DNA of 64,000 bases from contig JAPPBY010000033.1 in assembly GCA_026702615.1 (NCBI GenBank), positions 223,100 through 287,099 on the forward strand, read 5' to 3'. Each line of letters starts with the position of its first letter. The first letter of the stretch is position 1. Below are positions 1-8,877 of the stretch, piece by piece. Origin of the DNA: Chloroflexota bacterium (GTDB lineage: Bacteria > Chloroflexota > Dehalococcoidia > Tepidiformales > Tepidiformaceae). The notes under the pieces are model-generated. The model was not told the origin of the DNA and did no database searches. It saw nothing but the letters and a program-made list of their open reading frames with translations. A program made the translations under genes and the position numbers.

Positions 1-103
1 TCTCGGCGTAGGTCCGGCGCACGTCACCATCGATGACGGCGGGGCGGTCGCCGTAGAGGAGGACGCTGCGTTCGAGGATGTCGCCGACGAGCCACTGGCC
101 CAT
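1..103 (-). CDS. AMP-dependent acyl-CoA synthetase/ligase, N-terminal fragment
   Basis: Only the first 34 codons are inside the window; the gene runs off the left edge. The reading begins MGQWLVGDILERS and continues with a 'GDRPAVIDGD' block followed by 'TYAE', which is typical of the start of class I adenylate-forming (AMP-binding) acyl-CoA ligases. The ATG lies one base after the thiolase stop (TGA-C-ATG), so the two genes are almost certainly co-transcribed and translationally coupled. A ligase here would activate a carboxylic acid to its CoA ester for the thiolase pathway. The substrate cannot be told, and the catalytic motifs are outside the window. Confidence 0.75.
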   Translation of the reverse strand, partial: MGQWLVGDILERSVLLYGDRPAVIDGDVRRTYAE

Positions 104-104
104 G

Positions 105-1289
105 TCAGGCGACCTCGAACAGACCCGCGGCGCCCATGCCGCCTCCGACGCACATGGTGATGACCGCGTAGCGAGCGCCGCGGCGCTTCCCCTCCATGAG
201 GGCGTGGCCGACCATGCGCGTGCCGCTCATGCCGTAGGGGTGGCCGATGGAGATGGCGCCGCCGTTCACGTTGAGGTTCTCGTCGGGGATGCCGAGCTGG
301 TCGCGACAGTAGACGACCTGGCAGGCGAAGGCTTCGTTCAGCTCCCAGAGGTCGATGTCGTCCATGGAGAGGCCAGTGCGCTCGAGCAGCTTGGGCACAG
401 CGTAGATGGGCCCGATGCCCATCTCGTCGGGCTCGCAACCGGCGACGGCCATGCCGCGGTAGTAGCCGAGCGGCTGGAGGCCGCGCTTCTCGGCGGCGGA
501 CGCCTCCATGAGGGCGCAGGCGGCGAAGCCGTCGGAGAGTTGGCTGGCGTTGCCGGCGGTGATGTACCCGTCCTCGCCCATGACGGGCGGGAGCTTGGCG
601 AGACCCTCGGCGTTGGTCGAGGGGCGGTTGCACTCGTCCATGTCGATGGTGACGTCCTGTTTGCTCGTCTCGCCGCTCTCGCGGTCGACGACGATCTTGG
701 TGACGCTGCTGGGGACGATCTCGTCGGCGAAGAGGCCGGCGTCCTGGGCGGCGGCGGTGCGGCGCTGGCTCTGGAGGGAGTACTCGTCCTGGGCCTCGCG
801 GGAGATGTCGTAGCGCTTCGAGACGACCTCGGCGGTCGTGATCATGGGCATGTACATGTCGGGGGTGGCCTCGAGGACGTTGGGGTCCTGGGCGCGGAAG
901 GAGTTCTGGTTCTTGTTCTGGACGAGGCTGATGGACTCGATGCCACCGGCAATCACGGTCTCCATGCCGTCGATCATGATCTGCTTGGCGGCGGCGGAGA
1001 CGGCCATGAGCCCGGAGGAGCACTGGCGGTCGATGGACTGGCCGGAGACGCTCACGGGGAGGCCGGCGGCCATGGCGACCTGGCGGCCTACGTTGAACCC
1101 CTGCGTTCCCTGCTGGAGCGCGGAGCCGACGATGACGTCATCGACCTCGGCCGGATCGATGCCGGCGCGGGCGACGACCGCCTCCATGGCGGGGGCGGCC
1201 ATGGTGGGGGCGGAGGTGTCGTTGAAGGCGCCGCGGTAGGCCTTGCCGATGGCGGTGCGGGCGGTGGAAACGATGACGGCTTCTCGCAT
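105..1289 (-). CDS. Thiolase family protein (acetyl-CoA C-acyltransferase)
   Basis: The protein has 394 aa, the usual length for degradative or biosynthetic thiolases. Visible motifs are the acyl-accepting Cys90 in 'DRQCSSGL', the 'NEAFA' loop, His350 in '[14 protein letters not shown]' and the second catalytic Cys380 in 'CVGGGMG'. It should carry out CoA-dependent cleavage or condensation of 3-oxoacyl-CoA in the cytoplasm. It lies in a minus-strand run after a P450 and a Rieske oxygenase and directly before an acyl-CoA ligase, which suggests side-chain or ring-fission beta-oxidation of an oxygenated substrate. Chain-length preference cannot be judged. Confidence 0.93.
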   Translation of the reverse strand: MREAVIVSTARTAIGKAYRGAFNDTSAPTMAAPAMEAVVARAGIDPAEVDDVIVGSALQQGTQGFNVGRQVAMAAGLPVSVSGQSIDRQCSSGLMAVSAAAKQIMIDGMETVIAGGIESISLVQNKNQNSFRAQDPNVLEATPDMYMPMITTAEVVSKRYDISREAQDEYSLQSQRRTAAAQDAGLFADEIVPSSVTKIVVDRESGETSKQDVTIDMDECNRPSTNAEGLAKLPPVMGEDGYITAGNASQLSDGFAACALMEASAAEKRGLQPLGYYRGMAVAGCEPDEMGIGPIYAVPKLLERTGLSMDDIDLWELNEAFACQVVYCRDQLGIPDENLNVNGGAISIGHPYGMSGTRMVGHALMEGKRRGARYAVITMCVGGGMGAAGLFEVA

Positions 1290-1343
1290 GGCGGTGGACC
1301 TCCGGCGGGCGGCCGTGGCGGGCTCGTCCGCAGCGAGGCGAGC

Positions 1344-1538
1344 CTACCAGAAGCCGGGGCGGTAGCGGACGCCGCGGTGCTCGTGGCCCCTGTCGCCCGC
1401 CTTCCGCAGGCGAACGAGGTGTTTGCGGCAGAGCTTGATGGTGTCGCGGCGCAGGTCGGAGGGGTCATCCGTCCACATGGAGACGGCGACCTCCTCCAGG
1501 GGAGGCTGGGTACAGAACTTGCAGCGCCGCAGGGGCAC
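1344..1538 (-). CDS. Small Cys-rich putative zinc-binding protein
   Basis: The reading frame has 64 codons and starts 22 bp after the Rieske gene on the same strand. The protein opens with 'CKFC' (Cys6, Cys9) and later has 'CRKHL' (Cys37, His40), giving a CxxC-x27-CxxH arrangement like a treble-clef or zinc-ribbon site. The rest is basic and charged with no membrane segment. I do not recognise a named family. Its position between oxygenase and thiolase genes suggests an accessory factor such as a metal or protein-interaction subunit, but that is only inferred from context. The Cys/His spacing argues against a random frame. Confidence 0.6.
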   Translation of the reverse strand: MPLRRCKFCTQPPLEEVAVSMWTDDPSDLRRDTIKLCRKHLVRLRKAGDRGHEHRGVRYRPGFW

Positions 1539-1560
1539 GGGTGCGGGCTTGCCTCAGGCC

Positions 1561-3201
1561 CTACTCGCCATCGTCGTAGGCGACCCACTGGTCGTAGAGG
1601 TGGTGGAAGTGGCGGACCTTCCCCTCCTCGTAGGCGGCCAGGTAGATGTACGGGTCCTGCTTGGTCTTGAGGCCCTTCTGGACCTTGGGCAGGTTGTAGC
1701 TGTCCTGGTTGAGGACGCGGGCGAGGCCACCCATCTCGGGGGCCTCGGTCCAGTGCTCATCGGGCCCGAGCCAGTGTATCTGGGCGGCGGGGGGCTTCGG
1801 CTTGCCCTCGGGCCAGGGGGCGAGGTAGATGACCTCCATGATGCTCATGTCGGGGTTGTCGCCGTAGGGGCGGAAGCGGTAGACGATGCGGCTGAACGAG
1901 CCCCAGGGGTGGAAGTTGGGGAAGAGGTTGTTGTACTGCCCGTCGATGAGCTCGGCGTCGCAGTAGGTGTCGACGCGGTCGCCGATGGTCTCGCGCAGGG
2001 TCTCGCGCATCATGTCCGCCATCCGGTGGCGCGTCGCGAAGATCTCGTCGCGGTCGGGGTGGATGTTGCGGTGGGCGCTCGTGCGGGCGGCGACGGTGAC
2101 GGCGCGGGACCAGTTGCCGAACGAGTCGTACTGGTGGTTGGCGCCATCGCCGCCGTAGATCATGAGCTGCGGGTGGGTGGCGATGATGTGGTAGCCCTCC
2201 ATGAAGGCTTCCTGGTTGGCCTTCCAGTTGGCTCGCACGATCTTCGCCACGTGCATCTGCTTGTACTTCTTCTCGTAGTCGTACTTCTCGTAGTGCTTGG
2301 GGAGATCGCCGAGGTAGTCCTCGAACGACTCGCTGTCGGGGTCGGGGTTGATGAAGACGAAGCCGCCCCAGGTGCCGATCTTCGCCTCACGCAGGTGGCT
2401 GGCGTCCTCGCGCACCTCGGGGAAGTCCCACTCCGAGGGGATCTCGCGGAGGGAGCCGTCGATCTCCCAGCACCAGCCGTGGAAGGGGCAGCGGAACTCG
2501 GTCGCCTTCTTGCCGTCGAACTCGCGCAACTGGCGGCCGCGGTGGAGGCAGGCGTTGTTGTAGGCCTTGAACTCGTTCTCGCCCGTGCGGACGACGATCC
2601 AGGAGAGGTGGGCGACGTCGTAGACGATGTAGTCGCCGACCTCGGGGATATCGTCGACGTGGCAGGCCATCTGCCAGACGCGCTTCCAGAGGCGCTCGAC
2701 CTCGAGGTCGTGCCACTTCTTCTGCGTGTAGCGCTCGGTGGGAACCCTGCGGACTCCGCCTTCGAGGGAGTTCTCCATGCGCAGCGTCTCGGGGATGCGC
2801 TCGGGGTACTGGTCGCCGTCGAGGAGCTCCATGAAGGAGATGCCGGAGGAGCGGCGCCCGGCGGGGGTATCGCGGCCGGGGTCGCCGGTGTAGCGCGTGA
2901 AGGTGTCGTCGATTTCGCCGGCGAGGGCGGTGCCGCCGGTGTACTGGGCCTCGGCGGCGGCCGCGTCGCGATTGGCGAGCATGCGGGAGGAGCGGCGGGG
3001 GTCGTTCTCGACGAACTCGGGGGGCAGCTCGGGGCCGCCGACCCACTGGAGGAGGTGGGGGTCGGCGTACTTCAGGTCACCCTCGAGGTGGTGGCCGTCC
3101 CACTGGAAGATGCCGTACTTCTTCGCCTTCTCGACGCGGACCCTGCCATCGCCGAGCTCGGTATAGGTGGCGCCGCTGAGGGGATGGACTTCGGACTTCA
3201 T
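1561..3201 (-). CDS. Rieske (2Fe-2S) aromatic ring-hydroxylating oxygenase, alpha-type subunit, with long N-terminal extension
   Basis: The protein has 546 aa. The Rieske motif is Cys218-x-His220 ('CLHRG') and Cys238-x2-His241 ('CPFHGW'). The mononuclear iron site is in 'NWKANQEAFMEGYH', with His338 and His343. Family members are usually 380-460 aa. This one has about 150 residues ahead of the Rieske fold, including 'YGIFQWDGHHLEGDLKYAD', that are not part of the standard enzyme. The product should hydroxylate or demethylate an organic substrate using electrons from a reductase, but no ferredoxin or reductase gene is nearby. It starts 30 bp downstream of the P450 gene and is probably in one operon with it. 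Confidence 0.92.
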   Translation of the reverse strand: MKSEVHPLSGATYTELGDGRVRVEKAKKYGIFQWDGHHLEGDLKYADPHLLQWVGGPELPPEFVENDPRRSSRMLANRDAAAAEAQYTGGTALAGEIDDTFTRYTGDPGRDTPAGRRSSGISFMELLDGDQYPERIPETLRMENSLEGGVRRVPTERYTQKKWHDLEVERLWKRVWQMACHVDDIPEVGDYIVYDVAHLSWIVVRTGENEFKAYNNACLHRGRQLREFDGKKATEFRCPFHGWCWEIDGSLREIPSEWDFPEVREDASHLREAKIGTWGGFVFINPDPDSESFEDYLGDLPKHYEKYDYEKKYKQMHVAKIVRANWKANQEAFMEGYHIIATHPQLMIYGGDGANHQYDSFGNWSRAVTVAARTSAHRNIHPDRDEIFATRHRMADMMRETLRETIGDRVDTYCDAELIDGQYNNLFPNFHPWGSFSRIVYRFRPYGDNPDMSIMEVIYLAPWPEGKPKPPAAQIHWLGPDEHWTEAPEMGGLARVLNQDSYNLPKVQKGLKTKQDPYIYLAAYEEGKVRHFHHLYDQWVAYDDGE

Positions 3202-3231
3202 GAGTACTCCTGATGTGGTGCTGCGTCGCGC

Positions 3232-4557
3232 CTAGGCGACGTCGAACTGGACCCAGAGCTCGCGGGGGGCGCGGAAGCCGCCCTCGTTGATGTTGGGTCC
3301 GGTGATGCCCTCGTGGGTGGGGAACTTGGGACGGGGGTTCTTCATGGCCTCGCAGAGGCGCGTGCTCGCGATGATGGCCTCCTGGCGGGCCATGGCGTAG
3401 CCCATGCAGAAGTGCTGGCCCATGCCGAAGCCGAGGTGGCCGGCGCGGCCATCGGGGTAGCGTCCGGAGCGGAGTTCGCGGCCCATGTGCAGGTCGTCCC
3501 GGAAGACATCGTAGGTGTCCGGGTCCTTGAACACACGCTCATCGCGGTTCCCGGCCCCGAGCAGGAGGGAGACGGAGGCGCGCTCGGGGATGACCTCGCC
3601 GTACATCTCGATCTCGCAGGTCGTGCGCCGCCCCTGCCCGTGGACGACGGGGTCGTAGCGCATCATCTCGGTGAAGACGTTGGTCCAGAGGGAGTGGTCG
3701 CCCTGGACCTCCTCGAACTGGTCGGGGCGGGTGTAGAGCATGTGGTACCACATGTTGGCGATGGCCTTGTCGGTGGTGTCGCCGCCGGCGGCGAGGAGAA
3801 GGGCGACGAAGCCCTTGACCTCCTCGACGTTCATGCGCTTGCCCTGCAGCTCGGCGGTGACGATGCGGGAGACGAGGTCCTCGCCGGGATTCTTCATGCG
3901 CTCTTCGATGATCGGTTCGAGGTAGTCCCAGATCTCGTCGCGGGCGTGGATGCCGTCGACGTAGTACTGGCCGGAGCCCATGCCGGAGATGAGGCGCTGG
4001 TACCAGCTGACGAAGGTGTCCTCGTCGTGGCGGGGGAGGCCAAGCATGTTGGAGATGACGCGCACGGGGAACTGGTTGGTGAACTGGCTTACCAGCTCGA
4101 CCTCGCCCGTGTCGGAGAAACCCTTCGCGATGTCGTCGGCGGCCTTCTGCGCGATCTTGTCGAGGAGTTCGCGGGCGATCATCTCGATGTAGGGGATGAA
4201 GGCCCCGAGGCGGTTGCCGACGAACTGGTCGGCGACGATGTTGCGCATCCAGCGGTGCCGCTGGCTGTTGCCGTACTCGAGGATGTTGGGGCCGAAGACG
4301 GAGCGCTCGCCGAACTTGTAGGGGCCTTCGGGGTTGTAGGTAGCGCGGTCGTAGTGCTCGTTGTCCTGGAAGACGCCGACGATGTCGTCGTAGCGGCTCA
4401 GCACCCAGCGTCCGTGGAACCCGTCGCGGAAGAGGGGGCGGTGGTCGCGCAGGCGCTTGTAGACGGGGAAGGGATCCTTGCGATATTCGGGAGAATCGAA
4501 CTCGCGCGGGTCGATCTCGGTCTTGAGGCGTTCAGCCGCCTTCTCTCCTGCCCTCAT
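3232..4557 (-). CDS. Cytochrome P450
   Basis: The protein has 441 aa and is soluble, of bacterial class I type. The I-helix oxygen-activation motif is 'AGGDTT' (257-262), the K-helix ExxR is 'EMMR' (297-300) and the heme loop is 'FGMGQHFCMG' with the thiolate ligand Cys384. It is closely related to the P450 at 53713-54984, sharing 'FTEMMR', 'HLGFG.G.HFC.GY' and 'GNRDERVF'. It should hydroxylate a hydrophobic substrate. The next genes are a Rieske oxygenase, thiolase and ligase, so it probably performs an early oxidation step in that pathway. A redox partner is not encoded next to it. Confidence 0.95.
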   Translation of the reverse strand: MRAGEKAAERLKTEIDPREFDSPEYRKDPFPVYKRLRDHRPLFRDGFHGRWVLSRYDDIVGVFQDNEHYDRATYNPEGPYKFGERSVFGPNILEYGNSQRHRWMRNIVADQFVGNRLGAFIPYIEMIARELLDKIAQKAADDIAKGFSDTGEVELVSQFTNQFPVRVISNMLGLPRHDEDTFVSWYQRLISGMGSGQYYVDGIHARDEIWDYLEPIIEERMKNPGEDLVSRIVTAELQGKRMNVEEVKGFVALLLAAGGDTTDKAIANMWYHMLYTRPDQFEEVQGDHSLWTNVFTEMMRYDPVVHGQGRRTTCEIEMYGEVIPERASVSLLLGAGNRDERVFKDPDTYDVFRDDLHMGRELRSGRYPDGRAGHLGFGMGQHFCMGYAMARQEAIIASTRLCEAMKNPRPKFPTHEGITGPNINEGGFRAPRELWVQFDVA

Positions 4558-4630
4558 GGTTCGGCTCCCGTTGAGCGCACGGCTCGCTGTGAGCGATCAG
4601 GATACGCCTATGGGGAGGGGTGGCGGGCGT

Positions 4631-5557
4631 TCAGGCGAAGGCGCTGAGGACCTCGTCGTTGAGGCGCTGGTAGAGGCGGGGGTTGTTGGGCATGCGGGCG
4701 AAGATGGCCTCCTCGACTCCCACCTCCTCGTAGCGCCGGAGCACCTCGACGATGCGCTCGGCCGGGCCGATGGCGAGGTCGCGCTCGCGCTCCTCGGGCG
4801 TGAGGTGGCCGCCGTAACGCTCGCGCCACATCGCGGCCTTCTCGGGGTCGTCCTGGAGGACGCAGGTGAGCTGGATGCTCTTCTTGATCTCGGCAGGGTC
4901 GCGGCCGATGTCAGCGCAGTGCTGCTCCAACACCTCGATCTTGCGGCGGACGAATTCGGGCGGGCCGTCGACGTTCATGATGTCGCCGTAGCGGGCGCAG
5001 GTGCGGAGGGTGCGCTTCTCGCCGCCGCCGCCAACCATGATGGGGGCGTGCGGCTGCTGGATGCACTTGGGCTCGAAGGGGGTGTCGTCGAGGGAGTAGT
5101 ACTCCCCCTCGAAGGTGACGGGGCCCTCGGTGTCGAACAGGAGGCGGATGACCTGAACGGCCTCCTCGAGGCGGTCGAGGCGCTCCTTGAGGGAGGGGAA
5201 CTGCCAGCCGAAGGCGGTGTGCTCACGCTCGAACCAGGCGGCGCCGATGCCGACGTTCATGCGGCCGCCGCTCATGTCGTCCATGGTCGCGATCATCTTC
5301 GCGACGAGGGCGGGGTTGCGGTACGTGTTGCCGGTGACGAGCGTGCCGAGACGGACGCGCTCGGTGGTGGCGGCGAGGCCCGCGAGGAGGGCGTAGGCCT
5401 CGAAGGTGGGGATCTCGTTGCCGAGGTTGGGGACGGGCGGGAAGAAGTGGTCGTAGACCCAGAGGCTGGACCAGCGGCCCGCATCGACGGTGCGGGCGAC
5501 GGCGGTAATGTCCTGCCAGCTGGTTGAGTTGTTGTGGAGCTGGGCGCCGATCTGCAT
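4631..5557 (-). CDS. LLM-class F420-dependent oxidoreductase
   Basis: The protein has 308 aa with a luciferase-like (beta/alpha)8 fold. Signature segments are 'TLVTGNTYRNPALVAKM', 'SGGRMNVGIGAAWFERE' and 'PIMVGGGGEKRTLR', as in the TIGR03560-type F420 subgroup. It would use reduced or oxidised coenzyme F420 (or FMN) on an organic substrate. The start is preceded by AGGAGA with a spacer of 6-7 nt. A TAGACT -10-like box lies about 28 bp upstream in the 5558-5668 divergent gap. It is the first gene of the minus-strand run leading to the P450, 73 bp away. It is one of six LLM oxidoreductases in the window. Confidence 0.9.
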   Translation of the reverse strand: MQIGAQLHNNSTSWQDITAVARTVDAGRWSSLWVYDHFFPPVPNLGNEIPTFEAYALLAGLAATTERVRLGTLVTGNTYRNPALVAKMIATMDDMSGGRMNVGIGAAWFEREHTAFGWQFPSLKERLDRLEEAVQVIRLLFDTEGPVTFEGEYYSLDDTPFEPKCIQQPHAPIMVGGGGEKRTLRTCARYGDIMNVDGPPEFVRRKIEVLEQHCADIGRDPAEIKKSIQLTCVLQDDPEKAAMWRERYGGHLTPEERERDLAIGPAERIVEVLRRYEEVGVEEAIFARMPNNPRLYQRLNDEVLSAFA

Positions 5558-5668
5558 ATCGCTCTCCTGTGGAGTGGGGCGAGTCTACAGCGGGTCCGAG
5601 GGGCGTATGCTCGCGGCCATCACGAGGCGGGCCAGGGCGCTCCGCGGTCCGCCGCAAGGAGGATCGCC

Positions 5669-6382
5669 ATGGGCGTCTCCCACACCGTTTTCATGAGCTT
5701 CAAGGAAGGGGCCGACGAGGCCCTCATCCAGGAGTTCTGGGACAAGCTCGACGAGTTTCCGTCGAAGAAGCCGGGCCTGCGCCGCTGGATCTCGGGGAAG
5801 CCGGGGAACTACTACCCGATCTCGAGCGAAGACTACGACCTCGCCTTCTCGGTGGAGGTGGATTCGCCGGCGGCGATGGTCGACTACGCAAAGCACCCGT
5901 TCCACATGGACGCGGCGGCGTTGATGGGGCCGATCATCGAGGACGTGCTGGTGGTGGACTTCGAGTTCACGGCCGTGCAGCAGAGCGCCGTGGCCTACAA
6001 GGCGCCGCGCGAGGGCGACGACAACGTCGCGATTGCGCACGTGACCTGCCTGGCCTTCAAGGACGACGCGAGCGAGGAGGACATTGAGGAATTCACGCTC
6101 GCGCTCGATCGCTTCCCGCGGCAGAAGCCGTTCATCCGGCGCTGGATCCTGGGGAAGCCGGGGCCGTACTACGGCTCGGCGACGGATCGGTTCGACCTGG
6201 TCTTCATCGCGGAGGTCGATTCGATCGAGGCGATGGAGGAGTACGCCGCGCATCCGTACCACACCGAGGTGGTCGGCCCGATGCTGGGGCCGATCATGAA
6301 AGACGTGCTGGTGGTCGATTACGCCTACTCGCGGGTGATCGAGAGCGCCGTCGACTACGCCCAGATCATCCCCTACCGGTAG
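5669..6382 (+). CDS. Two-domain Dabb (stress-responsive alpha/beta barrel) protein
   Basis: I chose the ATG at 5669 (237 aa) because it has GGAGG in 'AAGGAGGATCGCC' just upstream and begins the first domain; the open frame extends further upstream without homology. The protein is an internal duplication. Residues ~1-115 and ~118-237 both follow the pattern of a beta strand, 'F...A.E..I.EF...LD.FP..KP..RRW..GKPG.YY', then 'D......EVDS..AM..YA.HP.H', then 'GP...DVLVVD'. Single Dabb domains dimerise, so this is a covalent dimer. The family is ferredoxin-like and includes polyketide- and resorcylic-acid-type cyclases. The function here is unknown. It is divergent from the LLM gene and convergent with the MFS gene. 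Confidence 0.8.
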   Translation: MGVSHTVFMSFKEGADEALIQEFWDKLDEFPSKKPGLRRWISGKPGNYYPISSEDYDLAFSVEVDSPAAMVDYAKHPFHMDAAALMGPIIEDVLVVDFEFTAVQQSAVAYKAPREGDDNVAIAHVTCLAFKDDASEEDIEEFTLALDRFPRQKPFIRRWILGKPGPYYGSATDRFDLVFIAEVDSIEAMEEYAAHPYHTEVVGPMLGPIMKDVLVVDYAYSRVIESAVDYAQIIPYR

Positions 6383-6391
6383 CGGTCCGGC

Positions 6392-7654
6392 TCAGGGGTA
6401 GCGGTACTCGCGGAGGGGGCGCCAGAGCCTCCAGATGAGGAGCGTGGCGCCGAACGCGAGGAAGGCGCCGAGCATCATGGTGGCTCGCTCGCCGATCCAG
6501 GCGGACCAGAGGCCCACCCAGAGCGTGCCGATGTTATTCGCGGTTACGGCCGCGAGCACGAGGAAGGCGGAGGCGCGCCCGCGCATGTCGTCGGGTGTCG
6601 TGAGCTGCACGGTCGTCTGGCGGACGGCAACGGTGACGGCATCGGCGAGGCCGAGGAGGGCGATGGTGATGGCGCCTGCCCAGAGGGCGGTCACGTTCGA
6701 GAAGAGGAGGAGGACGACGGCGTAGCCCAGGGAGGCGTAAATCACCAGCATCCCCTTGGAGCGGTAGCCCGCGAAGAAGAGCGCGCCAAAGGAGCCGGCT
6801 ACCGCCCCGGCGCTGTTGGCGGAGCCGAGCACGCCGACGGCCCCGGCGCCGCCCTTGAAGAGGCCCTTCGCGATGACCGGGAGTATCTCGCGGTAGAAGG
6901 AGACGACGGTGATGCCGATATCGAGGAGGAAGAGGCCGGGAAGGATGGGGTGGCGGATGACGAAGAGGAAGCCCTCCCAGACGCGGCGCACGGTCGAGCC
7001 CTGGGCGACCTGCTCGACCTGGCCGCGGGCGCGGATGAGGAGGGGCAGGAGGGCGGCGGGGGCGGTGGTGCCCGCGGCGACGAAGAAAGCGGCGGTGAGC
7101 CCGACGCCCTCGGCGACGCCAGCGAAGAGAAGCGGCGCGAGGATGGAGCCGGCATTCATGGTGGCGGTCTCGCCGGTGATCGCGAGCATGAGGTGGCGTC
7201 GGGGGACGACGGTGGGGGTGAGGGCGGCGGCGGCGGGCTGCGAGATGACCTGGGTCGCGGCGGTGATGCCGATGGCGATGTACACCTGCCAGACGGTGAG
7301 CGTCCCGGAGGCGGCGAGGAACCCCAGCGCCAGCAGCACGCCGAATGTGACGGCGTGGGCAGCCGCCACGAGGTGCTTGCGGTTCATGTAGTCGGCGAGG
7401 GCGCCTCCCCAGAGGAGGGCGGGGATCTGGACAACGAGCTGGACGGCGCCGATGAGGCCGAGCTGGGCCGGGGAACCGGTCGTCTCGAAGAGCCACTGGG
7501 CGGTGACGAGGATGCGCATCCAGCGGGAGACGACCGTGGCAAGGCCGGCCGCCCAGAGGTAGCGGTAGTCGCGGAAGGTGAAGGCCGCCCAGGGCCGCAG
7601 GCTCTGCGGCCCTTCGTCCTCGATCTCGACCTGGTCGGTGGGCGGCTGCGTCAG
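6392..7654 (-). CDS. MFS transporter (MFS_3/EntS-like exporter), probable CTG start
   Basis: The first ATG in frame (7519) would cut the protein inside its first membrane helix. The frame continues upstream to a CTG at 7654, which has GGGGAG 9 nt before it and follows an in-frame stop. It adds a charged N-terminus and 'FRDYRYLWAAGLATVVSRW', the usual opening of MFS_3 proteins ahead of TM1. With this start the product has 420 aa and about 12 hydrophobic segments. The 'GGALADYMNRKHLV' loop matches the conserved 2-3 loop. It is probably an exporter of a small molecule; the substrate is unknown. It sits 44 bp after the nuclease-like gene on the same strand. Confidence 0.8.
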   Translation of the reverse strand: MTQPPTDQVEIEDEGPQSLRPWAAFTFRDYRYLWAAGLATVVSRWMRILVTAQWLFETTGSPAQLGLIGAVQLVVQIPALLWGGALADYMNRKHLVAAAHAVTFGVLLALGFLAASGTLTVWQVYIAIGITAATQVISQPAAAALTPTVVPRRHLMLAITGETATMNAGSILAPLLFAGVAEGVGLTAAFFVAAGTTAPAALLPLLIRARGQVEQVAQGSTVRRVWEGFLFVIRHPILPGLFLLDIGITVVSFYREILPVIAKGLFKGGAGAVGVLGSANSAGAVAGSFGALFFAGYRSKGMLVIYASLGYAVVLLLFSNVTALWAGAITIALLGLADAVTVAVRQTTVQLTTPDDMRGRASAFLVLAAVTANNIGTLWVGLWSAWIGERATMMLGAFLAFGATLLIWRLWRPLREYRYP

Positions 7655-7698
7655 GCTTCAGAACTCCCCGGGACCGCCGCGCTGACCGCCCCGTGTAG

Positions 7699-8877
7699 TC
7701 AAGGCTGCCCGGCTTCCCCTGCGGGCTCCAAGGCCTTTAGGCCGGTGAGCACCCGCCTGAGTCTCGCGATCAGCGTGTCAACGTGCCGAGCGGCATCATC
7801 GGGTTCGGCATACGAGGCGACAACGCCCTTGCTGGACGCGTCATGTGTGTACGAGTCATTTTCGAACTCCCTTGCGTACTGCTGAAGCAAGTCACGCAAC
7901 CCCGCCGGTGGCGGTGGGTCGTAGTCGAAGATGGCCGCGCCGAAGGAGAAGTGTCTGGTCTTCATCCAGCCGCTCGTCACGGAAGGCGGATACAGCCAAG
8001 CCACGGTGACCGGCTGCGGCCAGACCGAACACTTCATGCGGATACTGAATCCCCGTGATCCCGGCTCGAACGTGGCGCCAGCATCGCGAGCATGCTTGAT
8101 GAGCTGTTGGACAGCCTCTCGGACCGAGCCATCAGGAAACCGAGCGACGATCTCATCCATCGTCAGAATGCCGCCTGCGCCTCCCGACGAGGCACCCGGT
8201 TTCGCCGAACGACCAATGACCCTCGGGACGAATGTTTCGCGACGCCCACCCATGTAGCGCTTGACTTCGACTGCAAGCACATCAACGTCGCGCATCTGCT
8301 CGTTCAAGAATTCGACTACGCGGGTGAGCGAGTCAGGGATTTCGTCCGACACGATGAGGAGACGAAGGTTCGAAGCGCGGAGGTTCGTGCCTACTTCCTG
8401 CCAAAACTCGTCGGCCGTCGGTCCCAGGTCGTCGGCGTCCGAGGCGTCGCTAGCATCCAGTAGCCCACGGAGTTCGTTCTCCCAGCCATCGCGTGCCTCG
8501 AAGGTGCGACGCAGATCGTCAATGTCCCAGCTGCGGCGAGCATGGGCAGCGTACTCAAGCAACTGACCGACCACCGCCCGCCTAACCTCGGGGTTCTTGC
8601 GCCGTTTCACCTCAACCAGGGTGGGACGAGCGTCCTGGTCGATCAGTAGGTGGTCCACCGCCCAGCGGTTGCCGACCCCTAACTCCTCAGCAATGCCTTG
8701 TTCACGAGTAATCAGGATCCAGCGGAGGGGGTTCTCGGGGCGAATCTGACCACCACTCACAAGGTCCGGATGTTCCGCGATTAGCTTCTGAAGCACATCC
8801 TCCTGCTCATCGTCGAAGGACTTGGCCATCAACACCTCCATTTTCCCGTCCGTGCGGACGTAGATGCGGTCGCTCAC
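7699..8877 (-). CDS. PD-(D/E)XK nuclease-like protein (NucS/DUF91-like N-domain)
   Basis: The protein has 392 aa. The N-terminal ~120 residues contain a candidate restriction-endonuclease-fold site: Asp75 in 'RWAVDHLLID', Glu89-Val-Lys91 in 'LVEVKRRKN' and Gln105 in 'VGQLLEYAA'. A charged linker follows. The C-terminal half (~250-392) has no motif I can name. Codon choice looks less GC-extreme than its neighbours, which hints at an accessory or transferred gene. The start is GTG, and its GTGA overlaps the stop of the DUF6295 gene, so it is translationally coupled to that gene. A role in DNA repair or defence is possible, but only the fold is supported. Confidence 0.7.
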   Translation of the reverse strand: MSDRIYVRTDGKMEVLMAKSFDDEQEDVLQKLIAEHPDLVSGGQIRPENPLRWILITREQGIAEELGVGNRWAVDHLLIDQDARPTLVEVKRRKNPEVRRAVVGQLLEYAAHARRSWDIDDLRRTFEARDGWENELRGLLDASDASDADDLGPTADEFWQEVGTNLRASNLRLLIVSDEIPDSLTRVVEFLNEQMRDVDVLAVEVKRYMGGRRETFVPRVIGRSAKPGASSGGAGGILTMDEIVARFPDGSVREAVQQLIKHARDAGATFEPGSRGFSIRMKCSVWPQPVTVAWLYPPSVTSGWMKTRHFSFGAAIFDYDPPPPAGLRDLLQQYAREFENDSYTHDASSKGVVASYAEPDDAARHVDTLIARLRRVLTGLKALEPAGEAGQP

